Below, piece by piece: positions 39,918 through 47,850 of a stretch of DNA of 64,000 nt. The position numbers and the translations under genes are program-made. Under the pieces are notes generated by a model that saw only the letters and a list, made by a program, of their open reading frames with translations, did not search any database and was not told where the DNA came from. How positions within the stretch are numbered: the stretch's first letter is position 1; each line of letters opens with the position of its first letter. Source of the stretch: Nocardia brasiliensis ATCC 700358 (GTDB taxonomy: Bacteria > Actinomycetota > Actinomycetes > Mycobacteriales > Mycobacteriaceae); the NCBI RefSeq assembly GCF_000250675.2, contig NC_018681.1, forward strand, positions 744,001 through 808,000, written 5' to 3'.

Positions 39918-40826
39918 TCAGCCCAGCCGGACGCCGGTGAGTTTCGCCGGGTTCGCCAGGTCGTAGGTGCCCCAGACCAGTCCGTCGCGGATGGTGAATC
40001 CGATCACCCGCGCCGGGCGGTCCTCGTCCGCCGCGGTGACCGCGACGCCGAGCTGTCCGTTGACCGACACGAGTTCGGCGGTGAACAGCGGGTCCGTCAC
40101 GTCGGGCGTCATGCCGTATTTGCGCACGATGCCCAGGTAGAACCGCGCGATCCGGTCCGCGCCCCGCAAGACGTTGATCGCGGTGGACGTGGTGCCGTCG
40201 GCGTCGCCGATCACGATCGAATCCGGGTGCAGCGCAGCGGCAACCGCGCGCACGTCACCCGAACCCAACGCGTCCAGGAAGCGGTGCACGGCCGCCTCGT
40301 GCTCGGCGTCGGGCACCGGCGGCGGGGTGTGTGCCACGGCCTTGCGCGCCCGTACGGCGAGCTGGCGGGCCGCCTCGGGTGAGACGTCGAGCAACTGCGC
40401 GATCTCGGTGAACGGCACCGAAAGCCCTTCGTGCAGTACGAAAGCCACGCGCTGGGGCGGAGTCAAGCTGTCCAGCACCACCATTGCCGCGAGGCGGTAG
40501 TCCTGATGGCGGACCACGATCTCCAGCGGGTCCGGCATGCTCGAGCCGGCGCGGCCGGTCACCACCGGCTCCGGTAGCCATTGCCCCACATAGCTTTCCC
40601 GGCGCACCGCGGCACTGCGCAAGCGGTCCAGGCAGATCCGGCTCACCACGGTGGTCAGCCAGGCGCGCAGGTCGTCGATCTCGGATTGATGCGCTCCCGC
40701 CAGGCGCAGCCAGCTCTCCTGCACGGCGTCCTCGGCGTCGCCGACGCTGCCCGTCAGCCGATACGCGACCGAGAGCAGATGCGCTCGATGTGATTCGAAC
40801 TGTCCGGCAAGCAGAGCGGCAACCAT
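39918..40826 (-). CDS. sigJ: ECF sigma factor, SigJ/ECF41 type with SnoaL-like C-domain
   Basis: 302 residues. Sigma region 2 (FESHRAHLLSVAYRLTGSVGDAEDAVQESWLRL) and region 4 (LDSLTPPQRVAFVLHEGLSVPFTEIAQLLDVSPEAARQLAVRARKAV) are followed by a C-terminal SnoaL-like domain (about 195-300: RFLDALGSGDVRAVAAALHPDSIVIGDADG ... IGFTIRDGLVWGTYDLANPAKL). In this class the extra domain controls sigma activity instead of a separate anti-sigma factor. TAGAAT lies seven bases before the ATG, so the message is probably leaderless. The usual adjacent target (AhpD-like or epimerase gene) is absent; an AhpD-like gene is at 34208. Confidence 0.88.
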   Translation of the reverse strand: MVAALLAGQFESHRAHLLSVAYRLTGSVGDAEDAVQESWLRLAGAHQSEIDDLRAWLTTVVSRICLDRLRSAAVRRESYVGQWLPEPVVTGRAGSSMPDPLEIVVRHQDYRLAAMVVLDSLTPPQRVAFVLHEGLSVPFTEIAQLLDVSPEAARQLAVRARKAVAHTPPPVPDAEHEAAVHRFLDALGSGDVRAVAAALHPDSIVIGDADGTTSTAINVLRGADRIARFYLGIVRKYGMTPDVTDPLFTAELVSVNGQLGVAVTAADEDRPARVIGFTIRDGLVWGTYDLANPAKLTGVRLG

Positions 40827-40933
40827 CGAGACGATTCTACGATCTGTCCTAGACGGGGTTTACCCCGGTGCCGTCCGGGCGACGCGCGCGAAACCCGGTG
40901 AACTGTCCGCGCTGTTCATGACAACATGACTCG

Positions 40934-41536
40934 ATGGATGCACAAGCGCTGACGAACGGAACGGTGTGGCTGTCGATCCCCACGAGCGAGGACATCGACG
41001 CCATCACCGAGTGTTGTCAGCATCCGTCCATCGGTGAATGGGTGACCATTCCGGTGCCGTACACCCGCGACAACGCGAAGACCTTCATCGAGGACATCGT
41101 CGGACCCGGTTGGGCGGGCAAGAGCCCGACCTGGGCGGTGCGCGAGCGCGCGGACGGCCCGGTCGTCGGCATGATCGGTCTCGGTGAACGCGACGAATCG
41201 TCCGCCGAGATCGGCTACTGGCTGGCGCCGCGGGCCCGCTCGCGCGGCCTGATGACCCAGTCCGTCGCGCTGGTCTGCGACTACGGTTTCCGGCCCGACC
41301 GGCTCGCACTGCAACGCATCAGCTGGCGGGCGTTCGTCGGCAACTATCCTTCGGCCGCCGTGGTCCGCCGCACCGGCTTCCGTTACGAGGGCCTGTCCCG
41401 GCTCGGCAGCCTGCAGCGCGGCCGCCGCCGCGACCACTGGCTCGCCGCCCGCCTCAACACCGACCCCTCGGGCCCCGTCGCCGACTGGCCCGCCGAATTC
41501 CACCGCACCCTAGAGCCCTCCCCAGGCACCCACTAA
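40934..41536 (+). CDS. GNAT-family N-acetyltransferase (RimJ/RimL-like)
   Basis: 200 residues. Acetyl-CoA fold with VVGMIGLGERDESSAEIGYWLAPRARSRGLMTQSVALVCDYGF (motif A, Q/RxxG/A-like) and ISWRAFVGNYPSAAVVRRTGFRYEGLSRL (motif B), as in RimJ/RimL acetyltransferases. The target amine is unknown. CAACAT six bases upstream of the ATG could serve as -10 for a leaderless transcript. It is divergent from the sigma-factor gene across 107 bases. Confidence 0.86.
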   Translation: MDAQALTNGTVWLSIPTSEDIDAITECCQHPSIGEWVTIPVPYTRDNAKTFIEDIVGPGWAGKSPTWAVRERADGPVVGMIGLGERDESSAEIGYWLAPRARSRGLMTQSVALVCDYGFRPDRLALQRISWRAFVGNYPSAAVVRRTGFRYEGLSRLGSLQRGRRRDHWLAARLNTDPSGPVADWPAEFHRTLEPSPGTH

Positions 41537-41634
41537 CCCCGCTCCACCCCAGATTCCCGTGGTCAGGGGTACCGGCGGTGGGCGGGTGTCGGGGGGTTCA
41601 GGAAGAATAGGGGGAATCGATGCGAGGAGGGGCT

Positions 41635-43293
41635 GTGACGGACGGTCCGCTGATTGTGCAGAGTGACAAGACGTTGCTGCTGGAGGTCGACCATGAGTTG
41701 GCCGATGCGGCGCGGCAGGCCATCGCGCCGTTCGCCGAGCTGGAGCGGGCGCCGGAGCACGTGCACACCTATCGGGTGACGCCGTTGGCGCTGTGGAACG
41801 CGCGGGCGGCGGGGCACGACGCCGAGCAGGTGGTGGACGCGCTGGTCAGCTTCTCCCGGTACGCGGTGCCGCAGCCGCTGCTGGTGGACGTGGTGGACAC
41901 CATGGCCCGGTACGGACGGCTGCAGCTGGTCAAGCATCCGGCGCACGGTTTGACGCTGGTCAGCCTGGATCGCGCGGTGCTGGAAGAAGTGCTGCGGCAC
42001 AAGAAGATCGCGCCGATGCTCGGCGCCAGGCTGGACGACGACACGGTGGTCGTGCACGCCTCCGAGCGCGGGCGGATCAAGCAGATGCTGTTGAAGATCG
42101 GCTGGCCCGCGGAGGACCTGGCCGGGTACGTCGACGGCGAAGCGCACCCCATCGAGCTGGACTACGGCGACGACAAGTGGCATCTGCGCGACTACCAGGA
42201 GCTGGCCGCCGACTCGTTCTGGGCGGGCGGGTCCGGCGTCGTCGTGCTGCCGTGCGGCGCGGGCAAGACCATGGTCGGCGCGGCCGCGATGGCCAAGGCG
42301 AAGGCGACCACGCTGATCCTGGTCACCAACACCGTGGCCGGTCGGCAGTGGCGGCGCGAGCTGCTGGCACGCACCTCGCTCACCGAGGACGAGATCGGCG
42401 AGTACTCGGGCGAGCGCAAGGAGATCCGCCCGGTCACCATCGCCACCTATCAGGTGATCACCCGGCGGACCAAGGGCGAGTACAAGCACCTGGAACTGTT
42501 CGACAGCCGCGACTGGGGCCTGGTCATCTACGACGAGGTGCACCTGCTGCCCGCGCCGGTCTTCCGGATGACCGCCGACCTGCAGTCGCGTCGGCGCCTC
42601 GGCCTGACCGCGACCCTGGTCCGGGAGGACGGCCGCGAGGGCGATGTCTTCTCGCTGATCGGCCCGAAGCGCTACGACGCGCCGTGGAAGGACATCGAGG
42701 CCCAGGGCTGGATCGCCCCGGCCGACTGCGTCGAGGTGCGGGTGACGCTCACCGACGCGGAGCGGATGGCCTACGCGACGGCGGAGCCGGAGGAGCGCTA
42801 CAAGCTGTGCTCCACCGCGCACACGAAAATACCGGTGGTGCAGTCGATTCTGGCCAAGCACGCGGACGCGCCGACGCTGGTGATCGGCGCGTACCTGGAC
42901 CAGCTCGACGAATTGGGCGCCGCGCTCAACGCCCCGGTGATCCAGGGTTCGACGAAAACCAAAGAGCGAGAAGAGCTCTTCGAAGCCTTCCGGCAGGGTG
43001 AGGTTCCCGTGCTGGTGGTGAGCAAGGTGGCGAACTTTTCCATCGATCTGCCGGAAGCGTCGGTCGCGGTGCAGGTTTCGGGTACGTTCGGTTCCCGTCA
43101 GGAGGAGGCGCAGCGCCTCGGTCGGCTGCTGCGGCCGAAACACGATGGCGGCCAAGCGCACTTCTATTCGGTGGTGGCAAGGGACACCCTCGACGCCGAA
43201 TATGCCGCGCATCGCCAGCGTTTTCTCGCCGAACAGGGGTATGCCTATCGCATCACCGACGCAGATGATCTGCTCGGTCCGGCCATCGGATAA
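41635..43293 (+). CDS. XPB/ERCC3-type DNA repair helicase
   Basis: 552-residue superfamily 2 helicase. The GTG at 41635 is chosen over the ATG at 41620 because AGGAGG precedes it and it yields the family start VTDGPLIVQSDKTLLLEVDHE. N-terminal damage-recognition-like domain (~1-180), then Walker A VVLPCGAGKTMVG, motif II DEVH, motif III GLTATL followed by the XPB RED sequence VREDGRE, and motif VI QRLGRLLRPK. It is a 3'-5' helicase of nucleotide excision repair type. In M. tuberculosis it is remembered next to the Rv0862c-like gene; here that gene lies 4.6 kb away in opposite orientation. Confidence 0.94.
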   Translation: MTDGPLIVQSDKTLLLEVDHELADAARQAIAPFAELERAPEHVHTYRVTPLALWNARAAGHDAEQVVDALVSFSRYAVPQPLLVDVVDTMARYGRLQLVKHPAHGLTLVSLDRAVLEEVLRHKKIAPMLGARLDDDTVVVHASERGRIKQMLLKIGWPAEDLAGYVDGEAHPIELDYGDDKWHLRDYQELAADSFWAGGSGVVVLPCGAGKTMVGAAAMAKAKATTLILVTNTVAGRQWRRELLARTSLTEDEIGEYSGERKEIRPVTIATYQVITRRTKGEYKHLELFDSRDWGLVIYDEVHLLPAPVFRMTADLQSRRRLGLTATLVREDGREGDVFSLIGPKRYDAPWKDIEAQGWIAPADCVEVRVTLTDAERMAYATAEPEERYKLCSTAHTKIPVVQSILAKHADAPTLVIGAYLDQLDELGAALNAPVIQGSTKTKEREELFEAFRQGEVPVLVVSKVANFSIDLPEASVAVQVSGTFGSRQEEAQRLGRLLRPKHDGGQAHFYSVVARDTLDAEYAAHRQRFLAEQGYAYRITDADDLLGPAIG

Positions 43294-43334
43294 GCGGAGG
43301 CAATTCCTCCGCAAGCTGTGCTAGGAATAGGGAC

Positions 43335-44003
43335 GTGCGACGCTTCGAATTCCCGGTCGACCGCAAACATGCCCATGCGGTCAACGAGGTGTTCGCCGAC
43401 CAGCGACGGCTGCGCGTCATGGCGATCGCGGCGGGGATCATCGCGACCACCGGTGCGGCCTATCTGATCTGGCTCGACCATCCGTGGGCCTATCTGCTGG
43501 CGGTCGCGTTCGTGCTCGGCGCGGTGGTGTCGGTGTGGGTGGCCGTCTGGACCTCGCGACACGCCAGTATGGACAAGCTGTATGCCGACGGCGAGCTGGT
43601 GCCCGCGGTGATCTCGGAGACCTACCCGTCCGGCGTGGTACTGCTGGCGCTGGTCGACGTGGCCAAGCCGGGCGCCACCGTCTCGCACTATGCGCTGGTC
43701 ATCCGTAAGGTCCGCTCGCTGCCAGGGCATGCGGCGAAAGCGGGCGAGCGGGTGCCCGCGGTCGCGGTGCGCACCGATCGGGCGCCGCGGCAGGTCGGGG
43801 AGCGCTGGCAGTCGGTCAGCGCGATGCCCATCGCCTGGGGCACCACCGACGAAGCCGTCATCGAACGCGCGCGGGACGCGATCAGCGACGCCGAATGGCG
43901 GCTGCTCACCGACAATCTCGCCCTCGCCGACAAGGTGCGCCGGGCTCCGGCCCGGCGCCTGCTGCTCGATCCGCATCAGCTGCCCGGCGACCTGGGTTCC
44001 TGA
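43335..44003 (+). CDS. DUF3239-like membrane protein
   Basis: 222 residues from GTG 43335. FEFPVDRKHAHAVNEVFADQRR starts the soluble N-terminus, two hydrophobic helices follow at about 29-48 (MAIAAGIIATTGAAYLIWL) and 52-73 (AYLLAVAFVLGAVVSVWVAVW), and the rest (75-222) is a soluble domain with DGELVPAVISETYPSGVVLLALVDV and HQLPGD. This layout resembles the corynebacterial DUF3239 family; function unknown. An AGGAAT element before the GTG suggests a leaderless start. Confidence 0.62.
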   Translation: MRRFEFPVDRKHAHAVNEVFADQRRLRVMAIAAGIIATTGAAYLIWLDHPWAYLLAVAFVLGAVVSVWVAVWTSRHASMDKLYADGELVPAVISETYPSGVVLLALVDVAKPGATVSHYALVIRKVRSLPGHAAKAGERVPAVAVRTDRAPRQVGERWQSVSAMPIAWGTTDEAVIERARDAISDAEWRLLTDNLALADKVRRAPARRLLLDPHQLPGDLGS

Positions 44004-44066
44004 CCGGCGACGAGTCCGGTTGTGATCTCCCTTAATTCGGGTTGCGACAGCGCATAGACTCCGAAG

Positions 44067-44705
44067 ATGGTCCCACTGTCCAACCTGCTGGCGTTTCTGG
44101 CCGCGGCGGTCGTCCTCATCATCGTGCCCGGCCCCGGGGTGCTGTTCACCATCGGGCGGGCGCTGACCCTCGGCCGGCGCGCGGCGCTGCTCTCGGTGGC
44201 CGGGCACTGCCTCGGCGTCTTCTTCGTGCTGCTCCTGGTCGCGGTGGGGCTCGGCACCCTGCTGATGGCGTCGGCGTTGGCGCTCGCGGTGGTCAAGTTC
44301 GCCGGTGCGCTGTATCTGATCTACATCGGCATCCAGGCGATCCGGGAGCGCAAGTCGCTGCGCGCCGCGCTGGGCGCCGAGGTTCCGGCCGTGCCCACCA
44401 CGAAGGTGCTGCGGCAGAGCGTGATCGTGGGGCTGACCAACCCGAAGGCGATCGTGTTCTTCGCCGCGATCCTGCCGCACTTCGCCGATCCGGCGGCCGG
44501 CTCGCTGCAACTGCAGTTCCTGATTCTCGGTTCGCTGTTCCTGGCCATCGCGGTGGTGTGCGACAGCGCGTGGGCGCTGCTGGCGGCCTCGGCGCGGTCG
44601 TGGTTCGCGCGCTCGCCGCGCAGGTTGGAAGCGGTCGGCGGTGCGGGCGGGATGATGATCGTCGGCCTCGGCGCGTCGGTGGCGCTGACCGGCAGCGCCG
44701 ACTGA
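44067..44705 (+). CDS. LysE/RhtB-family exporter
   Basis: 212 residues, six membrane spans, with the family segment LIIVPGPGVLFTIGRALTLGRRAALLSVAGHCLG near the N-terminus and VGLTNPKAIVFFAAILPHFADP in the middle. Exporter of amino acids or related metabolites, substrate unknown. It is not closely similar to the other LysE member at 36676. TAGACT six bases before the ATG and no ribosome site: likely leaderless. Confidence 0.87.
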   Translation: MVPLSNLLAFLAAAVVLIIVPGPGVLFTIGRALTLGRRAALLSVAGHCLGVFFVLLLVAVGLGTLLMASALALAVVKFAGALYLIYIGIQAIRERKSLRAALGAEVPAVPTTKVLRQSVIVGLTNPKAIVFFAAILPHFADPAAGSLQLQFLILGSLFLAIAVVCDSAWALLAASARSWFARSPRRLEAVGGAGGMMIVGLGASVALTGSAD

Positions 44706-44772
44706 ACCGGCTACCATCCACCGGGGCTCGGTACGCCCGTACCGAAGGTCCCGGTGGCGGAAAAGGGGTGGT

Positions 44773-46182
44773 GTGCGAATGAGGTTCGCCGGCTTGGTGT
44801 GTGCCGCGATCGCCGGAGCGCTCGTCACCGCCTCGGTGCCCGCCGCGGCCCAGCCGCCCGCCGATCCGACCGTCGGTGCGCCGGGTCTCGGCGACCCGTA
44901 CTACCCGCTGGACGGCAACGGCGGCTACGACGCCCGCCACTACGACGTCACCATCGAGTACGACCCGCCGACTCATCAACTCACCGGGTCCACCCGGATC
45001 GATGCCGTCGCCACCCAGGCGTTGCGCATGTTCAACCTGGATTTCGCGGGCCCTGACGTGCGCATGGTCTCGGTGAACAACCTGCCCGCGTCGTTCGCCC
45101 GCAACGGCGAGCACGAACTCACTGTGACCCCGATGCTGCCGCTGCTGCCCGGCCTGCCGTTCACCGTCACCGTGGACTACGCGGGCACCGCCGAGAACAC
45201 CGAGGGCGACGGCTGGACCTACGCGCCGAGCGGCGGCGCGTTCGCCGCGGGCGAGCCGCACTCCGCCTCGACCTGGTATCCGCTCAACGACACGCCGCTG
45301 GACAAGGCGACTTTCGCGCTGCACGCGACCGTCCCGGCGGAGTGGGAGGTGGTCTCCAACGGCCTGCGCACGCAGGACGCGGTGCAGGGTGACCGGCGCA
45401 CGGTCAGCTGGGCGGTGAACCAGCCGGTGGTCGGCTACCTGACCACGGTCGCGATCGACAAGTTCAGCTTCCTGGAGCAGCGCCGCGCCAACGGCACCCC
45501 GCTGATCAGTGCCTTCGCTCCGGAGGCCGAACGCAACCGGGAGACCGAGCAGCGGCTGCCGGAAATCCTCGACTTCATCGAAAGTCTGTACGGCCCTTAT
45601 CCGTTCGAGACCTCGGGCGGCATCTACGTGGACGCCGACATCATGTTCTCGCTGGAGACCCAGACCCGGCCGATCTACGCGCCGTGGACCGACCTGCCGA
45701 CCGTGGTGCACGAGATCGCCCACCAGTGGTGGGGTGATTCGGTGTCGGTGCGCCAGTGGTCCGATATCTGCCTGAACGAATGCTTCGCCAGCTACACCGC
45801 CGACTACCTGTGGCCGGAGCAGAAGGAAGGCAAGGACGTCGACGCGGAGTATCGCCAGACGTTGCAGAAGTACCTGGGCAACAACGAGTTCTGGCAGATC
45901 CCACTGGCGAACCCGGGCGCCGGTAACGAATTCACCTCCGTCTATTACCGCGGCCCGCTGTTCCTGCACGCGCTGCGCAGGCAACTCGGCGACGCCGTGT
46001 TCTTCGGCGCGGTAAGGGAATTCAACGCGAATCACGCCTACGGCAACGCGTCGATGCCGGAGTTCCGCAAGTTCGTGCAGTCCAAGTCGTCGACGGATCT
46101 CACCGGCTTCTTCGACGCGTGGCTCGATCAGGCCACGCCGCCGCCGGACGAGTACCTCTATCCGGGCAGCCTGCGCGGCTGA
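44773..46182 (+). CDS. Secreted M1-family zinc metallopeptidase
   Basis: 469 residues from GTG 44773 (ATG 44779 is an alternative). Signal peptide: RMRF, hydrophobic AGLVCAAIAGALVTASV, cleavage near AAA-QPP. The M1 zinc site HEIAH is at residues 313-317 with the third ligand Glu336 (NECFASY). The upstream exopeptidase motif GxMEN of classical M1 aminopeptidases is not present: the matching place reads FETSGGIYVDAD. It lacks the large C-terminal domain of PepN and is about half its length. Likely an extracytoplasmic peptidase; the specificity is uncertain because of the altered motif. Confidence 0.88.
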   Translation: MRMRFAGLVCAAIAGALVTASVPAAAQPPADPTVGAPGLGDPYYPLDGNGGYDARHYDVTIEYDPPTHQLTGSTRIDAVATQALRMFNLDFAGPDVRMVSVNNLPASFARNGEHELTVTPMLPLLPGLPFTVTVDYAGTAENTEGDGWTYAPSGGAFAAGEPHSASTWYPLNDTPLDKATFALHATVPAEWEVVSNGLRTQDAVQGDRRTVSWAVNQPVVGYLTTVAIDKFSFLEQRRANGTPLISAFAPEAERNRETEQRLPEILDFIESLYGPYPFETSGGIYVDADIMFSLETQTRPIYAPWTDLPTVVHEIAHQWWGDSVSVRQWSDICLNECFASYTADYLWPEQKEGKDVDAEYRQTLQKYLGNNEFWQIPLANPGAGNEFTSVYYRGPLFLHALRRQLGDAVFFGAVREFNANHAYGNASMPEFRKFVQSKSSTDLTGFFDAWLDQATPPPDEYLYPGSLRG

Positions 46183-46198
46183 GGCCGCACCGCTGTCC

Positions 46199-47017
46199 TC
46201 AGTCCGCGACGCGCTCGCGGGCCCGCGCCACCCACCGCTCGACCCGGTCGAGTTGTCGCTGCGCCGAACGTAATTGGTCCTGCGCCGCGCGTTCGGCGGT
46301 ACGGCCGAACTGACGCTCCTGCTCGGCGTGCGCGAGCGCGTCTTTCAACTCGGCGATCCGGGAATCGATCTCGCCCAGTCGGTTCGTCGCCTGCTCGGCC
46401 TCGTCGGTGGCGGAATCCTTTGCCGCGCGGGCGGACTCGAGCGCCTCCAGCGCGTCGTCCAGTTCGCGGCGCGCGTCGTCGTCGGCCGCGGTGTCCTGCG
46501 GCGGTTCGGCCGGGGGATCGTCGACCGCCACCAGTCCGGGGCCGGACGGACCGAAGCCCGAGTACGTCTGCGCGGTGGCCAAGGTGCCGGTGCGTACCCG
46601 GTCGGCGACCTCCGGGTCGGCCAGCGCCGCGGTCAGGGTCTGCCCGATCTCGCGCAGCACGTTCTCGCTCACCGGGTGCCCCTGCTCGGCCGCCAGCGCG
46701 CCCGCCTTCTTCGCCAGCGCGTTGACCGCCTGCTGGCGCTGTCCGGTGAGGGTGCGCAGTTCGTCGCCGGAAAGCCGCTGCTGGGCGGCGCGCAACGCCG
46801 CACCCAGGTGCAACAGCGCTTCGACCTCGTCCGGCACCGCCCGGGCCAGCAGGTTCGCCGTCCACGCGGTGACCGTCGGTTTGCGCAATTTGCCGATCGC
46901 GGCCGCGAGTTCCTTGTCGCCCGCGTCCTTGGCTGCCTTGACCTGGGCGGTGCGCGCCGGCACGAACTCGTTCGGCGGGAGCCCGTACAGGTCGACGGCG
47001 ATGTCGTCCAGGGTCAT
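46199..47017 (-). CDS. Conserved coiled-coil protein of unknown function
   Basis: 272 residues from ATG 47017 (TACGCT eight bases upstream; a TTG at 47026 is in frame). The N-terminal ~130 residues (MTLDDIAVDLYGLPPNEFVPARTAQVKAAKDAGDKELAAAIGKLRKPT) form a recurrent actinobacterial domain. A Pro/Asp-rich linker follows at ~165-190, then a long charged coiled coil (DALEALESARAAKDSATDEAEQATNRLGEIDSRIAELKDALAHAEQ) to the end. No membrane span or signal. Function unknown. It is convergent with the M1 peptidase gene. Confidence 0.75.
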   Translation of the reverse strand: MTLDDIAVDLYGLPPNEFVPARTAQVKAAKDAGDKELAAAIGKLRKPTVTAWTANLLARAVPDEVEALLHLGAALRAAQQRLSGDELRTLTGQRQQAVNALAKKAGALAAEQGHPVSENVLREIGQTLTAALADPEVADRVRTGTLATAQTYSGFGPSGPGLVAVDDPPAEPPQDTAADDDARRELDDALEALESARAAKDSATDEAEQATNRLGEIDSRIAELKDALAHAEQERQFGRTAERAAQDQLRSAQRQLDRVERWVARARERVAD

Positions 47018-47111
47018 ACTGACCAAGCGTAACGACTTGCTCGCAGGAACCGACAGAGACCACGTATCGGACGAGTGTCCACGTTGTGGTCATGCGCGAA
47101 AGGCATTGCTA

Positions 47112-47201
47112 GTGAATTACTTTGGACTCCAATTGCTCGGCCGTCTGCTCCCGAGCATCCTCGGCTACTCGCTGCTCGGCATGTGGGGCACCATCTGGTG
47201 A
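47112..47201 (+). CDS. Possible 29-residue hydrophobic peptide
   Basis: A GTG-started frame with AAAGG nine bases upstream encodes a very hydrophobic peptide beginning VNYFGLQLLGRLLPS and ending SLLGMWGTIW before a TGA. Size and composition suit a small membrane or toxin-like peptide or a chance frame. It lies in the only free space between a leftward gene and the lipoprotein gene. Weak support. Confidence 0.3.
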   Translation: MNYFGLQLLGRLLPSILGYSLLGMWGTIW

Positions 47202-47310
47202 GCCGAGGCGGGGGTGTCAACCCTGGAGTTGATGCGGGCGTGCTGAGCGTCCGGGTATTCTCACCGCGTTCGCGACCGGCGTGAATGTGTTCGGTGAGAG
47301 AGGTTTTCAG

Positions 47311-47841
47311 GTGAAGTTTCCAGGAGCGAGGTTGCTGGCACGTGTGGTGCTCGCCCTCGTAGCGGTGGCCGCGGTAGTGGTCACGGTGGTCGGCTGTTCC
47401 GCGGCCAAGGACGCGAGCAAGTCCGACACGGCCAAGGCCAAGGTCGGCGACTGCATCAACGTCATCACGGGATCGTCCACCGACGCCAAGACCGAGCCGA
47501 TCGACTGCTCGTCGGAGAAGGCCGTGTACAAGGTCGCGCAGTCGAACGACAAGAAGGTCGAGTGCGCGACCGACTACACCTCCTACGAGGAGACCCTGGG
47601 CGGCGGCACCACCGCTTTCCTGTGCCTCGCGCCCAACTTCAAGCAGGACGCCTGCTACAACGAGAGCACGACCACCGGGTACAAGCACGTGGCCTGCACG
47701 TCCAGCGAGGCGACGTTCAAGGTGGTGAAGCGGATCGACGGCGAGGCCGACGAACTGCTGTGCGGCGCGGACGCCACCAGCTTCCGGCTCATCTCCGAGG
47801 CGCCGAAGATCACCTTCTGCCTGGCCAAGCCGCAGGCCTGA
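47311..47841 (+). CDS. LppU-like lipoprotein
   Basis: 176 residues from GTG 47311 (GAGAGG eight bases upstream). N-terminal basic RLLAR, a hydrophobic helix VVLALVAVAAVVVTVVGC with a lipobox ending in Cys, so it should be lipid-anchored on the outer face of the membrane. The mature part contains KVGDCINV, IDCSS, VECATDYTSY, TTAFLCLAPNF, DACYN, HVACTSSEATF and LLCGAD: about eight cysteines in a regular pattern typical of LppU/septum-formation-like proteins. Function unknown. Confidence 0.8.
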   Translation: MKFPGARLLARVVLALVAVAAVVVTVVGCSAAKDASKSDTAKAKVGDCINVITGSSTDAKTEPIDCSSEKAVYKVAQSNDKKVECATDYTSYEETLGGGTTAFLCLAPNFKQDACYNESTTTGYKHVACTSSEATFKVVKRIDGEADELLCGADATSFRLISEAPKITFCLAKPQA

Positions 47842-47850
47842 TCCCTTCGA

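Noticed and set aside
41563..43314. 583-codon minus-strand frame over the XPB gene
   Set aside because: All helicase motifs are on the plus strand; the minus frame is a composition artefact.
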